A DNA stretch of 64,000 nt from Candidatus Planktophila versatilis. Its GTDB lineage: Bacteria; Actinomycetota; Actinomycetes; Nanopelagicales; Nanopelagicaceae. The notes beneath the pieces are model-generated. The model did no database searches. It saw only the letters and a list, made by a program, of their open reading frames with translations, and had not been told where the DNA came from. A program made the translations under genes and the position numbers. This document shows positions 32,750 through 41,860 of the stretch, piece after piece (position 1 is the stretch's first letter; every line of letters begins with the position of its first letter). The stretch is from positions 310,001 to 374,000 of the forward strand of contig NZ_CP016778.1 of assembly GCF_002288265.1 (NCBI RefSeq). Reading direction: 5' to 3'.

Positions 32750-34138
32750 TTAGAGCGGAATGTTGCCGTGAGATCCACGGCGATATTCACTTTCACCTAA
32801 AACTTTAGCAATCGCACTGCGTGTCTTATCAGGCTCAATCATTTCATCGACCGCCCCTATTTCAATGGCGCGGGCAACACCGCCAGATACCTTCTCGTGT
32901 TCGGCGGCAAGTTCAAGTTCCATACCTTCGCGTTGTGCTTCCGGTAGATCTGCCAATAATCTGCGGTGCAGCACGCGCACAGCAGCAACTGCGCCCATCA
33001 CCGAAACTTCAGCCTGCGGCCAAGCAAATACTCGAGTGGCACCCAGTGACTTTGAATTCATGGCAACGAAAGCTCCGCCATAGGCCTTGCGGGTAATGAC
33101 AGTGACTCGTGGAACAACTGATTCAGCAAATGCATGCAGCAACTTGGCGCCACGTCGTACGGCACCTTCCCACTCTTGACCGATACCAGGCAAGAAGCCA
33201 GTGACATCTGCAATCACAATCAGCGGAATACCGAAGGCATCACAGGTGCGCACAAAACGGGCCGCTTTCTCTCCTGCTGCCGAATCAAGCACGCCACCAA
33301 TTACTTGTGGGTTATTTGCAATCACACCCACTGTGCGTCCACCTAGCCTGCCAAGAACAGTTGTCATGTTCTGTGCCCACATATCAAGTAGCTCTAGCTT
33401 TTCGCCATCAGTGTCTAAAATCGCATCAACCAGCGGATGAACTTCATAGACGCGCTTTTTTGATTCAGGTACTAAGTGAGCAAGTGGCACATCTGCCACA
33501 GTTGGCGACATCAGACCTTGATTAGAAAAGAGTGAGACTAAATCTTGAATCTCACTAAAGGCAATATCTTCTGTAGGGGCAATAACGTGAGCAACGCCAG
33601 AGTTCTTGCTGTGTGCCTCCGGGCCACCGAGTAGCGCCATATCCACAACATCGCCGGTAACAGATTTAACGACATCGGGACCGGTAACGAAGATGCGACC
33701 TTCTGGCGCCAGGACAACAACATCTGTCAGCGCTGGACCATAAGCACCGCCACCTGCTGTGGGGCCAACGACTAGAGATAACTGCGGGATGCGACCACTT
33801 GCTGTGACCATCGATTGAAAAACTTCACCGAATGCATTTAAGGATGCAACGCCGTCACTAAGCCGGGCTCCACCTGAATGCCAGATTCCGATAACGGGAA
33901 CTTGGGCGCCCATCGCTGCGCGATATGCCTGCACAATAACTTGCGAACCTTCAATGCCCAGTGCGCCACCTTTAATGGTGGGATCGGAGGCAAAGACAAC
34001 AACTTTATTTCCTTTTACTAACCCGGTCGCTGCAACCATTCCGCAATCTGTGCGCGGTAGCAGAAATTCAAATGCGCCGTCATCAGTAAGTCTGGCAATG
34101 CGAGCCTCAGGATCTAGCGAAGTGACTGGGGGTGTCAT
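32750..34138 (-). CDS. accD: Acyl-CoA carboxylase carboxyltransferase subunit (AccD6-like)
   Basis: Carboxyltransferase that transfers CO2 from biotin to acetyl-CoA or propionyl-CoA. The 462-residue protein shows two crotonase-fold halves with GIWHSGGARLSDG and GPTAGGGAYGPAL in the first, and DVTGFLPGIGQEWEGAVRRGAKLL and TRKAYGGAFVAMNS in the second. It is the last gene after fabD-fabH-acpP-fabF, matching the fabD-acpM-kasA-accD6 operon of mycobacteria and supporting malonyl-CoA supply. It may also have its own leaderless promoter (TAATCT at 6 bases). The biotin carboxylase subunit is not in the window. Confidence 0.9.
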   Translation of the reverse strand: MTPPVTSLDPEARIARLTDDGAFEFLLPRTDCGMVAATGLVKGNKVVVFASDPTIKGGALGIEGSQVIVQAYRAAMGAQVPVIGIWHSGGARLSDGVASLNAFGEVFQSMVTASGRIPQLSLVVGPTAGGGAYGPALTDVVVLAPEGRIFVTGPDVVKSVTGDVVDMALLGGPEAHSKNSGVAHVIAPTEDIAFSEIQDLVSLFSNQGLMSPTVADVPLAHLVPESKKRVYEVHPLVDAILDTDGEKLELLDMWAQNMTTVLGRLGGRTVGVIANNPQVIGGVLDSAAGEKAARFVRTCDAFGIPLIVIADVTGFLPGIGQEWEGAVRRGAKLLHAFAESVVPRVTVITRKAYGGAFVAMNSKSLGATRVFAWPQAEVSVMGAVAAVRVLHRRLLADLPEAQREGMELELAAEHEKVSGGVARAIEIGAVDEMIEPDKTRSAIAKVLGESEYRRGSHGNIPL

Positions 34139-34144
34139 GGTTCT

Positions 34145-34150
34145 AGATTA
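34145..34150 (-). promoter_or_regulatory. -10 hexamer, possible internal leaderless accD start
   Basis: Reverse-strand TAATCT overlaps the end of fabF and ends 6 bases before the accD ATG, so accD may be transcribed independently as well as from the operon. Confidence 0.4.
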
Positions 34151-35386
34151 GAGCGATTTGAATGCAAGCACCACGTTGTGGCCGCCAAAACCGAAAGAAT
34201 CATTGAGCGCTGCGATATCTCCGGCCGGAAGGGCGCGAGGCGTGTCGCGCACAACATCGACTGTCACAGCTGGATCTAAGTTCTCGATATTAATTGTTGG
34301 GGGAGCAAGGCGTTCTTGCAGTGCTTTGACGATAAATACAGATTCAATTGCGCCAGCGCCACCCAGTAAGTGGCCAGTCATTGATTTTGTTGCAGAAACT
34401 GCAACGTGGTCAGCATCGGCACCTAACGCTTTGCGAAGAGCATTTGCTTCGGCCACATCTCCTGCCGGAGTAGATGTTGCGTGAGCGTTTAAGTGAACAA
34501 TATCTTTTGTAGAAAGCCCAGAGTTAGCTAGCGCAAATTTAATTGCGCGCTGTACTCCGCCACCATCAGGATCAGGTGCGGCAATGTGATAACCATCGGA
34601 TGTCAGCCCTTGTCCGGCAATCTCGCAATAAATCTTTGCCCCGCGTGCTTTAGCGCATTCGTATTCCTCAAGAATAAGTACGCCGCCGCCTTCACCGAGT
34701 ACAAAGCCATCTCGATCAATGTCATAGGGGCGAGATGCTGCAGCTGGATTGTCATTACGTGTGGAGAGCGCTTTCATCTGCCCAAAGGCAGCCATGGGTA
34801 GTTGATGAATAGCAGCTTCAACGCCACCAGCGACAATAATGTCGGCGCGATTACTTTTAATCATTTCGAAGGCGTACCCAATTGCTTCGGCACCTGATGC
34901 GCACGCACTCACAGGAGTGTGTACGCCAGCCTTTGCTTGAAGTTCAAGACCAACATTTGCCGCCGGCCCATTGGGCATCAACATCGGAACAGTGTGTGGG
35001 CTCACCGCGCGCGCACCTTTTTCTTTGAAGATATCAAATTGATCAAGGAGGGTGATGACGCCACCAATGCCTGAGGCAATCACAACACCAAGACGTTCCT
35101 TATCGATGTCATCCGGTGAGCCAGCATCTTTCCAGGCTTCCCGGGATGCGATCAGAGCAAATTGTTCGGATCGATCAAGGCGACGCATTTCAACGCGCTC
35201 CATCTGATCTGCCGGTTCGGTCACAACGCGCGCCGCAAAGTGCACAGGTAGGAGTTCTCGCCAATCTTCAGTGAGAAGTCGAACACCACTCTGGCCGGCT
35301 AAAAGCGCCTTCCAGGTTGTGGCAACATCGCCACCGATTGGAGTTGTTACTCCAAGGCCGGTGACGACTACGCGACGTTGTGACAT
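34148..35386 (-). CDS. fabF: 3-oxoacyl-ACP synthase II
   Basis: Condensing enzyme for chain elongation in type II fatty acid synthesis. The catalytic triad is visible: C162 (VSACASGAEA), H at about 302 (HLNAHATSTPAGD) and H at about 338 (SMTGHLLGGAGA). GFGGHN near the end is the glycine loop. The length of 412 is normal. It lies 28 bases after acpP and 9 bases before accD. Confidence 0.96.
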   Translation of the reverse strand: MSQRRVVVTGLGVTTPIGGDVATTWKALLAGQSGVRLLTEDWRELLPVHFAARVVTEPADQMERVEMRRLDRSEQFALIASREAWKDAGSPDDIDKERLGVVIASGIGGVITLLDQFDIFKEKGARAVSPHTVPMLMPNGPAANVGLELQAKAGVHTPVSACASGAEAIGYAFEMIKSNRADIIVAGGVEAAIHQLPMAAFGQMKALSTRNDNPAAASRPYDIDRDGFVLGEGGGVLILEEYECAKARGAKIYCEIAGQGLTSDGYHIAAPDPDGGGVQRAIKFALANSGLSTKDIVHLNAHATSTPAGDVAEANALRKALGADADHVAVSATKSMTGHLLGGAGAIESVFIVKALQERLAPPTINIENLDPAVTVDVVRDTPRALPAGDIAALNDSFGFGGHNVVLAFKSL

Positions 35387-35414
35387 AGAGCTATAAATTC
35401 TTTACCTAAGCTAC

Positions 35415-35663
35415 TTACGCTGCAGCGTTAACGATGAAGTTAACTGCGTCGCCCACTGTTGCAAGCTCAGTTACCTTCTCATCAGGAATCTTCACACCGA
35501 AGCGCTCTTCGCAGGCAACGACAACTTCAACCATGCTCAGTGAGTCAACTTCTAGGTCATCTGTGAAGCTCTTGTTAAGTTCGATTGATGCAGCTGGAAT
35601 ACCCGCTACTTCTTCAACGATCTCTTTAATTCCTGCAAGTACATCTGCTGGTGAAAGCGCCAT
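35415..35663 (-). CDS. acpP: Acyl carrier protein
   Basis: An 82-residue acidic helical protein carrying the growing acyl chain. The phosphopantetheine serine is S41 in DLEVDSLSMVE. AAAGGAA ahead of the ATG is a good ribosome binding site. It lies between fabH and fabF, with a 105-base gap after fabH in which I see no gene. Confidence 0.96.
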   Translation of the reverse strand: MALSPADVLAGIKEIVEEVAGIPAASIELNKSFTDDLEVDSLSMVEVVVACEERFGVKIPDEKVTELATVGDAVNFIVNAAA

Positions 35664-35768
35664 TATTTTTCCTTTACTTAAGTGAACCTACGTATCGGGG
35701 ACAGGTGAGCAATTGTCTATGAAAAAGGGCTCTACTTCCCAGTAAATCGGTAAATATTTGGGAAAAAA

Positions 35769-36797
35769 TTATGGTTTTGGGGGTAATTCAACGACTTGGC
35801 CCGCATAAACGAGACCTGCGCCATAGCCAATGAGCAACGCCAGTTTTCCATGTAGCTCTGGGTGTTGATCAAGGAGAATGTCCATCGCAAGTGGAATAGA
35901 GGCCGCTGATGTATTTCCATTGACGCGAACATCATCTGCAATGACAACTGAATCGGGCATGCCCATCTCTTTCGCCATCGTTTCAATGATGCGCATATTT
36001 GCTTGATGCGGAATAAATGCAGCAATGTCATTCACGGTAAGTCCGGCCGCCTCCATAGCTTTCACCGCCGCTTTGCTCATGGAAAAAACTGCCCATCGAT
36101 AAACTTTCTGACCTTCTTGGGAAATATTCGGCCACTTACTTCCAGCCTTTGTTAATTGTGTTTCGACATCGCGCACATCAATCCAGGAAGGATTCATCTG
36201 GATTGCATCACGGTTATCAGCATCAGAACCCCACTCAACTGGGCCAATGCCAGCTTCGCGTGATTGACCAATGACAACAGCGCCGGCACCATCGGCAAAG
36301 ATAAATGCCGTTGCCCGATCATCAGGATCTGTGAAATCTGAAATTTTCTCCGCGCCCACTACCAGCACAGTCTTGGAAGTTCCGGCCTTGATAAAATCGT
36401 GCGCCATGGAGATGCCGTAGGAAAAGCCAGCACACGCGGCATTGATATCAAAGGCAGCTGCTGTGGGATGGCCGAGTCGTTGCAAGATGGCTGTTGCGGC
36501 AGAGGGCATTTGAAAAGGAAAAGTGACAGTGGCAACGATGAGAGTATCAATATCGCTAATACTTAATTTTGCTTTAGCCAGTGCATCTTCCACAGCCCAT
36601 GTTGCCATATCAAGCACAGATTCTGAATCATCTGCAAAGCGGCGGGATTCAATACCTGTGCGCTGCTGAATCCATTCATCACTTGATTCAATGCGGTCAA
36701 CAATTTCAGAGTTAGGCACCAACCGCTTTGGTCGATAGGAGCCAACGGAAAGTATTCTGCTCTCACTGCCTGACTTTGAAGCAATCACCTTAGACAT
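35769..36797 (-). CDS. fabH: 3-oxoacyl-ACP synthase III
   Basis: Starts fatty acid chains from acyl-CoA and malonyl-ACP. Catalytic C122 (INAACAGFSYG), H at about 259 (PHQANMRI) and N at about 289 (NGNTSAASIP) are all present. The length of 342 is normal. Start and fabD stop overlap as TAATG. In mycobacteria fabH lies elsewhere; here it is inside the operon, closer to the Streptomyces layout. Confidence 0.95.
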   Translation of the reverse strand: MSKVIASKSGSESRILSVGSYRPKRLVPNSEIVDRIESSDEWIQQRTGIESRRFADDSESVLDMATWAVEDALAKAKLSISDIDTLIVATVTFPFQMPSAATAILQRLGHPTAAAFDINAACAGFSYGISMAHDFIKAGTSKTVLVVGAEKISDFTDPDDRATAFIFADGAGAVVIGQSREAGIGPVEWGSDADNRDAIQMNPSWIDVRDVETQLTKAGSKWPNISQEGQKVYRWAVFSMSKAAVKAMEAAGLTVNDIAAFIPHQANMRIIETMAKEMGMPDSVVIADDVRVNGNTSAASIPLAMDILLDQHPELHGKLALLIGYGAGLVYAGQVVELPPKP

Positions 36798-37705
36798 TAC
36801 TTGCCTCCGTGTTGAGCAATGAATTCATGTGCTGATTCTAAGTCTGCCGCAGATTTCAGAGCGAACTGCGCAATACTCGGAGTTGCGCGCTTGATGAGGC
36901 CTACCAGCGTGCCGGCCGGAGCAAGCTCAATCACGCCAGTAACACCTTGGGCTACGAGTGATTGCATACACAAATCCCAGCGCACCGGATTAGCAATCTG
37001 ATTGACGATGCGATCCAGTGTTTCGCGGCCGCTGCTCACAACGCCACCATCTTTATTAGAAAGCAGTGCAACGGCCGGGTCACTGACCTTCATCGTTGCT
37101 GCAAGTTCTCGCATTGGTGCTACCGCTGGCTGCATATAAGAGGTGTGAAATGCGCCAGCAACTGCCAGTGGTCGAACGCGAGCACCATCAGGTGCCAATT
37201 GCGCAAGAGCATCGAGATCACCGGCTGCAACTATTTGTCCACCGCCATTGTCATTTGCCGCAACTAGTCCTAAATCCGTGATTGCGCGCAGCACAACCTC
37301 GCGCTCTCCGCCGAGTACTGCAGCCATTCCGGCAGGAGTGACACTGGCGGCCTTCGCCATTTCAATGCCACGAGCGCGTACTAATTTCATTGCATCAAGT
37401 GGAGTAATCACACCCGCAACAACTGCGGCCGTTATTTCGCCAACAGAGTGGCCTGCTACGCAAGCGAATTTTCCATCTGCGCTAAGTGCGCGAGCGGCAA
37501 GCAAGCCTGCAGCAACAATTAGTGGTTGTGCATTGGCAGTTTCTTTGATTTCTTCGGCATCGGCTGTTGTACCAAGGTGAATCAGATCTAAATCAATGGC
37601 ATCAGACCACTGCTGTAAAAGCTCTTTCGCATCTTTATCTTCTAGCCACGATGTGAGCATTCCCGGAGTTTGCGAACCTTGACCGGGAGCAATGATGGCG
37701 AGCAC
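36797..37705 (-). CDS. fabD: Malonyl-CoA:ACP transacylase
   Basis: Loads malonyl groups onto ACP. GQGSQTPGM near the N-terminus, the catalytic S87 in AGHSVGE and H at about 197 (GAFHTSYM) are in place. The length of 302 is normal. It starts with GTG at 37705 behind TATATT at 6 bases, so it should be the leaderless first gene of the fabD-fabH-acpP-fabF-accD operon. Confidence 0.95.
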   Translation of the reverse strand: MLAIIAPGQGSQTPGMLTSWLEDKDAKELLQQWSDAIDLDLIHLGTTADAEEIKETANAQPLIVAAGLLAARALSADGKFACVAGHSVGEITAAVVAGVITPLDAMKLVRARGIEMAKAASVTPAGMAAVLGGEREVVLRAITDLGLVAANDNGGGQIVAAGDLDALAQLAPDGARVRPLAVAGAFHTSYMQPAVAPMRELAATMKVSDPAVALLSNKDGGVVSSGRETLDRIVNQIANPVRWDLCMQSLVAQGVTGVIELAPAGTLVGLIKRATPSIAQFALKSAADLESAHEFIAQHGGK

Positions 37706-37711
37706 ACACTT

Positions 37712-37717
37712 AATATA
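37712..37717 (-). promoter_or_regulatory. -10 hexamer, leaderless fabD start
   Basis: Reverse-strand TATATT ends 6 bases before the GTG start of the fatty acid operon. Confidence 0.55.
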
Positions 37718-37767
37718 GTAGAAGAGTGCGGCGGAAGTCCGCGCTTACCTGCCGGTAGCGAGAAGTT

Positions 37768-38619
37768 CTAGGAAACTCGCTCATCTTCGAGCATAGGTAT
37801 TGCGACATCTTGCTTCTTGTTAAAGTCTGGGAAGTACACATCTGCTGGCTCTGCCGCACTTTTGTTTCGCACCATATGAATGAGCTCTGTAATTGAAAGA
37901 ATCAATAGCGCTGGCAGTAAATCTACGCTGCGCTTAAGAAACCAGGGTGTGCCATTTTTTAGCATCCATTTAATGGAATCTTTCCGATTTCGATTGTTGA
38001 TTGGATCAATAACAATCTCGTCAATATGAAAACCACGTTGGCGAAGTAGATGTGCAAATTCTTGGGCGATGAACTGATGCCCATGCTTACTTGGGTGCAT
38101 CCGATCCACATGCCACTTATCGCGCTCGTATATTCCTTTCAGTGAGCGAGTCTCGAGCAAGATGGCGCTGTATTTGCGAGCTAACTTACGAGTCACATGA
38201 TTGACAGCAGATACTCGACGACGACACACACGAGCAACCAGGTATGGCATCGGAACAATCTCGGTTGGATCATGGAGTTCAAGGAGCATAACCTGCGCTC
38301 CGCTTTCCACAATGTCTTTGAGGGTAGCGGTGAGGTTTTCTTCAAATACTTTAGGCGAGAAACCATTGCGCAATAGGTCATTGCCACCGACGATAACGCC
38401 GACAAGTTCTGGCTCGTGAATCAAAACTTTTGGAAGTTGCTCAAAGCGAACTTCTTTCGAGCGCGCACCGGGACGAGAAACATTGAGGTATGCCAATGGT
38501 TCGTTAAACGCTTTGACTAGGTGATAGCCCCAACCGTAGTAATTACCGAATGAATCAGAGTCACCCACACCCGATCCTGCGCTATCTCCCACAATTGCGA
38601 AGGTGATTGGCTTTTCCAT
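37768..38619 (-). CDS. SGNH/GDSL-type hydrolase
   Basis: A 283-residue esterase-like protein. FAIVGDSAGSG carries the nucleophile serine, VGGNDLL the asparagine block and DRMHPSKHGH the catalytic D-x-x-H. A hydrophobic helix at about 245-265 may anchor the C-terminal part. The frame continues 20 codons upstream into the glycosyltransferase gene, but MEKPITFAIVGDS is the natural start and follows its stop as TAAGATG. It could deacylate or acylate a glycolipid made by the two glycosyltransferases; that is inference. Confidence 0.8.
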   Translation of the reverse strand: MEKPITFAIVGDSAGSGVGDSDSFGNYYGWGYHLVKAFNEPLAYLNVSRPGARSKEVRFEQLPKVLIHEPELVGVIVGGNDLLRNGFSPKVFEENLTATLKDIVESGAQVMLLELHDPTEIVPMPYLVARVCRRRVSAVNHVTRKLARKYSAILLETRSLKGIYERDKWHVDRMHPSKHGHQFIAQEFAHLLRQRGFHIDEIVIDPINNRNRKDSIKWMLKNGTPWFLKRSVDLLPALLILSITELIHMVRNKSAAEPADVYFPDFNKKQDVAIPMLEDERVS

Positions 38620-38620
38620 C

Positions 38621-39787
38621 TTAGGCCGCACTTTTATTTGTTGGGCGATGTGCAACTGGTGTAAATGCCGGGGCGTCACCCAGTCGACCTAAACGCATAA
38701 TTGTCTCTGACCATGGGAACTGTTCAGCTTGGGTGCGACAGCGATCTGAGAGCGTGGCATCTTCAGTAATTTCATCGAGCAAGATTTGAACAGCATCGGC
38801 AAATGCGCGTCCGTTATTTGCAGCGGTCAGTCCGACAAAGTCGCCATTGTGATCTACAAGAAATTCACCGACCGCACTTGTCTCTGATGCAACTACGGGT
38901 GTTCCACTTGCCAGTGATTCGAGTGCTGCCAGGCAGAAGGTTTCAATCGGACCTGGTGCAAGTGAGATATCTGCGGATGCAATCATTTGGGCAAGTAAGT
39001 TCTTATTTGCCACATAACCCCAGAAGGTCACCGGGATATCGCGCGATGAGTCATATAACTTCTTATGTAGTGGACCGCTACCGATATAGACAAGGCGGGC
39101 GTTAATTCCACGATCTAGGAGCTCGCGCAAGGTTTCTAGTGAACGCTCTGGTTTCTTCTCCGGGGAGAGACGACCACAGTGAACTAGCAGAACATCCCCA
39201 CCCTTAATCATCTTGGTGCGAAGTTCTTCATTGCGTAGTGACGGCGAGAAAGTCTGGAGATCCACACCGAGTGGAACCCGAACGACGTTCGTGGTTCCAA
39301 TCTCATCAAATTCAGCTGCCGCAAAGTTTGTAGTGGTAACCACAAAATCAAAACGTGAAGCCAGCCGAGTGTTATGCCAGCTGACAAATCTCTTCATGGG
39401 TACGCCCAAGTAATTCTTGACCAGACCACGCAAAGTTTCGTGACTAAATACGATTGCCGGAATGTTGCGATCAGCGGCCCACTTACCAAGGCAGGAGAGC
39501 GTGAAGCGATCAGAGACTTCAATGCGATCTGGCTTAAGTGAGTTAAGAATTGTTTTGACGCGATAGGTGGAGCGAATAACGCGATAGCCACCGCTAAAGG
39601 GAATCTGCCATGAAGGAAGTGAGATGCAGGCACCGTGAGTTGTTTCTTCACGTCCAAACTTCTTTCCCGGAACGACATAGATAAATTCGTGGCCTTCGGC
39701 TGTGTAGCCGCTACCAAGGTTATGCAGTGTGGTCTTGATGCCACCTGATTTAGGTCCGTAGAAGTTAGCAATATGAATGATTCTCAT
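38621..39787 (-). CDS. GT4 family glycosyltransferase
   Basis: A 388-residue GT-B fold enzyme. The N-terminal half starts HIANFYGPKSGGIKTTLHNL. The C-terminal half has HCGRLSPEKKPERSLETL and the ASADISLAPGPIETFCLAALE segment that binds the sugar nucleotide (E-x7-E type). Its start overlaps the preceding mannosyltransferase-like gene as ATGA. It probably acts in mannolipid or other envelope glycan synthesis. Donor sugar is unknown. Confidence 0.83.
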   Translation of the reverse strand: MRIIHIANFYGPKSGGIKTTLHNLGSGYTAEGHEFIYVVPGKKFGREETTHGACISLPSWQIPFSGGYRVIRSTYRVKTILNSLKPDRIEVSDRFTLSCLGKWAADRNIPAIVFSHETLRGLVKNYLGVPMKRFVSWHNTRLASRFDFVVTTTNFAAAEFDEIGTTNVVRVPLGVDLQTFSPSLRNEELRTKMIKGGDVLLVHCGRLSPEKKPERSLETLRELLDRGINARLVYIGSGPLHKKLYDSSRDIPVTFWGYVANKNLLAQMIASADISLAPGPIETFCLAALESLASGTPVVASETSAVGEFLVDHNGDFVGLTAANNGRAFADAVQILLDEITEDATLSDRCRTQAEQFPWSETIMRLGRLGDAPAFTPVAHRPTNKSAA

Positions 39788-40938
39788 GCGACTAGTTCAC
39801 CCTTTCTCGCAACTTGGGCAATCGTCTGGCGGTAGTAATCAATTAATTGGGCATTGATGTAATCCCAGGTGCGATGCTCCACTGAACGACGGGCAGCTAC
39901 CTGCATCAGATCAAAAGCGCTGTGACTACGAAGCGTTGATACCGCTTCTAGTAGCGCGTATGAATCAGCGGTATCAATAAGCAGGCCAGTAATGCCATGA
40001 TCGATTAAGTCAACCGGACCACCAGTATCAGGGCCAATCACTGGAACACCTGCTGCAAGTGCCTCTTGGATTGCTTGGCAGAAAGTTTCATGCTTGCCGG
40101 TGTGAACGAAAATATCAAATGAGGCAACGTAGCGACCAAGTTCAGTACCAGATTGATATCCAACAAAACGTGCATTAGGTAGCTCGCGCTTCAGCCTCGC
40201 TTCGGCTGGGCCGCCACCAACAATAACAAGCTGAATATCAGGTTGGCGATCAAGGATGGCAAGATCATCGATACGTTTTTCATTGGCAAGGCGGCCGACG
40301 TAGCCAACAATTAACTTGCCGCTATCTTTTCCGCGAATATTTTCGCGCAGAGATTCATCGCGGCGAGTAGGATCAAATTTCACTAGATCCACACCACGCT
40401 TCCAAATCTCAACGTTCTTCACGCCAGTTGATTCAAGATCGCGCCGAGCCCACTTTGATGGTGCCAGGGTGAGATCTGTTGTTTGATGAATACGCGCTAC
40501 CCACTTCTTCAAAGTGTTGTGGGCGATTGTTAAACCGTAGTGACGAGCAAAGCCCGCGATATCTGTTTGATAGACCGAGACCGTTGGAATTCCGTTCTTC
40601 TTGGCAAAGCGGGCAACGTAATGTCCTAAGAAGATAGGGGATGCCAGGTGAATGACATCGGGAGCGAAACCTTCAAGGTATGGCTCCAGATATTTGCGTG
40701 GAACGCCCATTGGAATAAGCTTTTTCATCGCAATGCTTGGCACATGTTTAATCTTGTAATCTAGATAGGAAGTAGGTGCGCCTTCACTCTCCGGTGCGAT
40801 GATCAGAACTTCGTGACCTTGCACTTTGCAATATTCGAGTAAGCGCAGGACTGAGTTGGTGACGCCATTGACCTGTGGCAAAAATGCCTCAGTCACCACT
40901 GCAATACGCAGTGTGCGCGTGCTATTGATCTCAATCAT
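39784..40938 (-). CDS. GT4 glycosyltransferase, GDP-mannose-dependent alpha-mannosyltransferase-like (MgtA-like)
   Basis: A 384-residue GT-B enzyme. TEAFLPQVNGVTNSVLRLLEY, TDIAGFARHYGL and VGYVGRLANEKRIDDL match the actinobacterial MgtA group that adds mannose to a lipid acceptor. The KHETFCQAIQEALAAGVPV stretch is the donor site. It heads a three-gene reverse unit with a second glycosyltransferase and an SGNH hydrolase, which suggests one glycolipid pathway. CATGAT lies 6 bases before the ATG, a possible leaderless promoter. Acceptor is not known. Confidence 0.82.
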   Translation of the reverse strand: MIEINSTRTLRIAVVTEAFLPQVNGVTNSVLRLLEYCKVQGHEVLIIAPESEGAPTSYLDYKIKHVPSIAMKKLIPMGVPRKYLEPYLEGFAPDVIHLASPIFLGHYVARFAKKNGIPTVSVYQTDIAGFARHYGLTIAHNTLKKWVARIHQTTDLTLAPSKWARRDLESTGVKNVEIWKRGVDLVKFDPTRRDESLRENIRGKDSGKLIVGYVGRLANEKRIDDLAILDRQPDIQLVIVGGGPAEARLKRELPNARFVGYQSGTELGRYVASFDIFVHTGKHETFCQAIQEALAAGVPVIGPDTGGPVDLIDHGITGLLIDTADSYALLEAVSTLRSHSAFDLMQVAARRSVEHRTWDYINAQLIDYYRQTIAQVARKGELVA

Positions 40939-41064
40939 GTAAGAATCATGTGAGGCTCACACATCTAGATTTTCCCCTACGGGTTACATGTCTCTGAATA
41001 GAAGGTGAACCGTTGGTTGAGAGTTTTGCGCTCATTCACCCTTCCGAAAGCGACTACTGACCGG

Positions 41065-41070
41065 TAACAT
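41065..41070 (+). promoter_or_regulatory. -10 hexamer, leaderless etfB start
   Basis: TAACAT ends 7 bases before the ATG at 41078. TTCCGA at 41042-41047 is a weak -35 at 17 bases. Confidence 0.5.
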
Positions 41071-41077
41071 CTGCCCC

Positions 41078-41860
41078 ATGAAGATTGCCGTCTGCATCAA
41101 ACAGGTGCCTGATTCCTGGGCCGAGAAGAAGATGGTCAACGGCGTACTCGACCGCGAGAGCGTTGATGCAGTCCTTAATGACCTTGATGAGTATGCAGTG
41201 GAAGAAGCACTTCGTATTGTTGAAGCACATGGTGGCAATGAAGAAGGTGGTGCGCACACCGTGACCTTGATTTCTATGGGACCAGAGCGGGCAACGGATG
41301 CACTTCGCAAAGGCCTTTCCATGGGGGCAAACGATGCAATCTTGGTAACAGATGCTGCGTTGGCAGCAGCCGATGCGCTCTCAACCTCGCGCGTATTAGC
41401 TCAAGTAATTGGTGATGGCGGATATGACATTGTCATCTGTGGCACCGAATCAACTGATGCTCGCATGAGCGTGGTGCCGGCGATGATCAGCGCTCGCCTT
41501 GGTTGGGCGCAACTGACATTTGCCTCAAAGGTAGTTGTTGATCCGGGCGGAAAAGTTTCCATCACGCGCGTGACAGAGGCTGGCGTTGATGAAATCAGTG
41601 CCGCTTTTCCAGTAGTAATTAGCGTGGTTGAGAAGATTAATGAACCGCGTTATCCATCCTTTAAAGGAATCATGGCGGCGAAGAAGAAGACGATTGAACA
41701 TAAAGATTTAGCAGCAGTGGGAGTCAGCGCCCAAAGTGGTTGGTCACAAGTTATAGATGCCACACCACGTCCGGCTCGCGCAGCGGGTGTGAAGGTTAAT
41801 GATGAAGGTGGCGCCGGTGATGCGCTGGTTAGCTTCTTGGCAGAGAAGAAGTTGATATGA
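41078..41860 (+). CDS. etfB: Electron transfer flavoprotein beta subunit
   Basis: A 260-residue ETF beta chain: MKIAVCIKQVPDSWAEK at the start, LNDLDEYAVEEALRI, and DIVICGTESTDARMSVVPAMIS for the AMP-binding loop. With EtfA it carries electrons from acyl-CoA and other flavin dehydrogenases to the quinone pool. The stop overlaps etfA (ATGA). No ETF:quinone oxidoreductase is adjacent. Confidence 0.94.
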   Translation: MKIAVCIKQVPDSWAEKKMVNGVLDRESVDAVLNDLDEYAVEEALRIVEAHGGNEEGGAHTVTLISMGPERATDALRKGLSMGANDAILVTDAALAAADALSTSRVLAQVIGDGGYDIVICGTESTDARMSVVPAMISARLGWAQLTFASKVVVDPGGKVSITRVTEAGVDEISAAFPVVISVVEKINEPRYPSFKGIMAAKKKTIEHKDLAAVGVSAQSGWSQVIDATPRPARAAGVKVNDEGGAGDALVSFLAEKKLI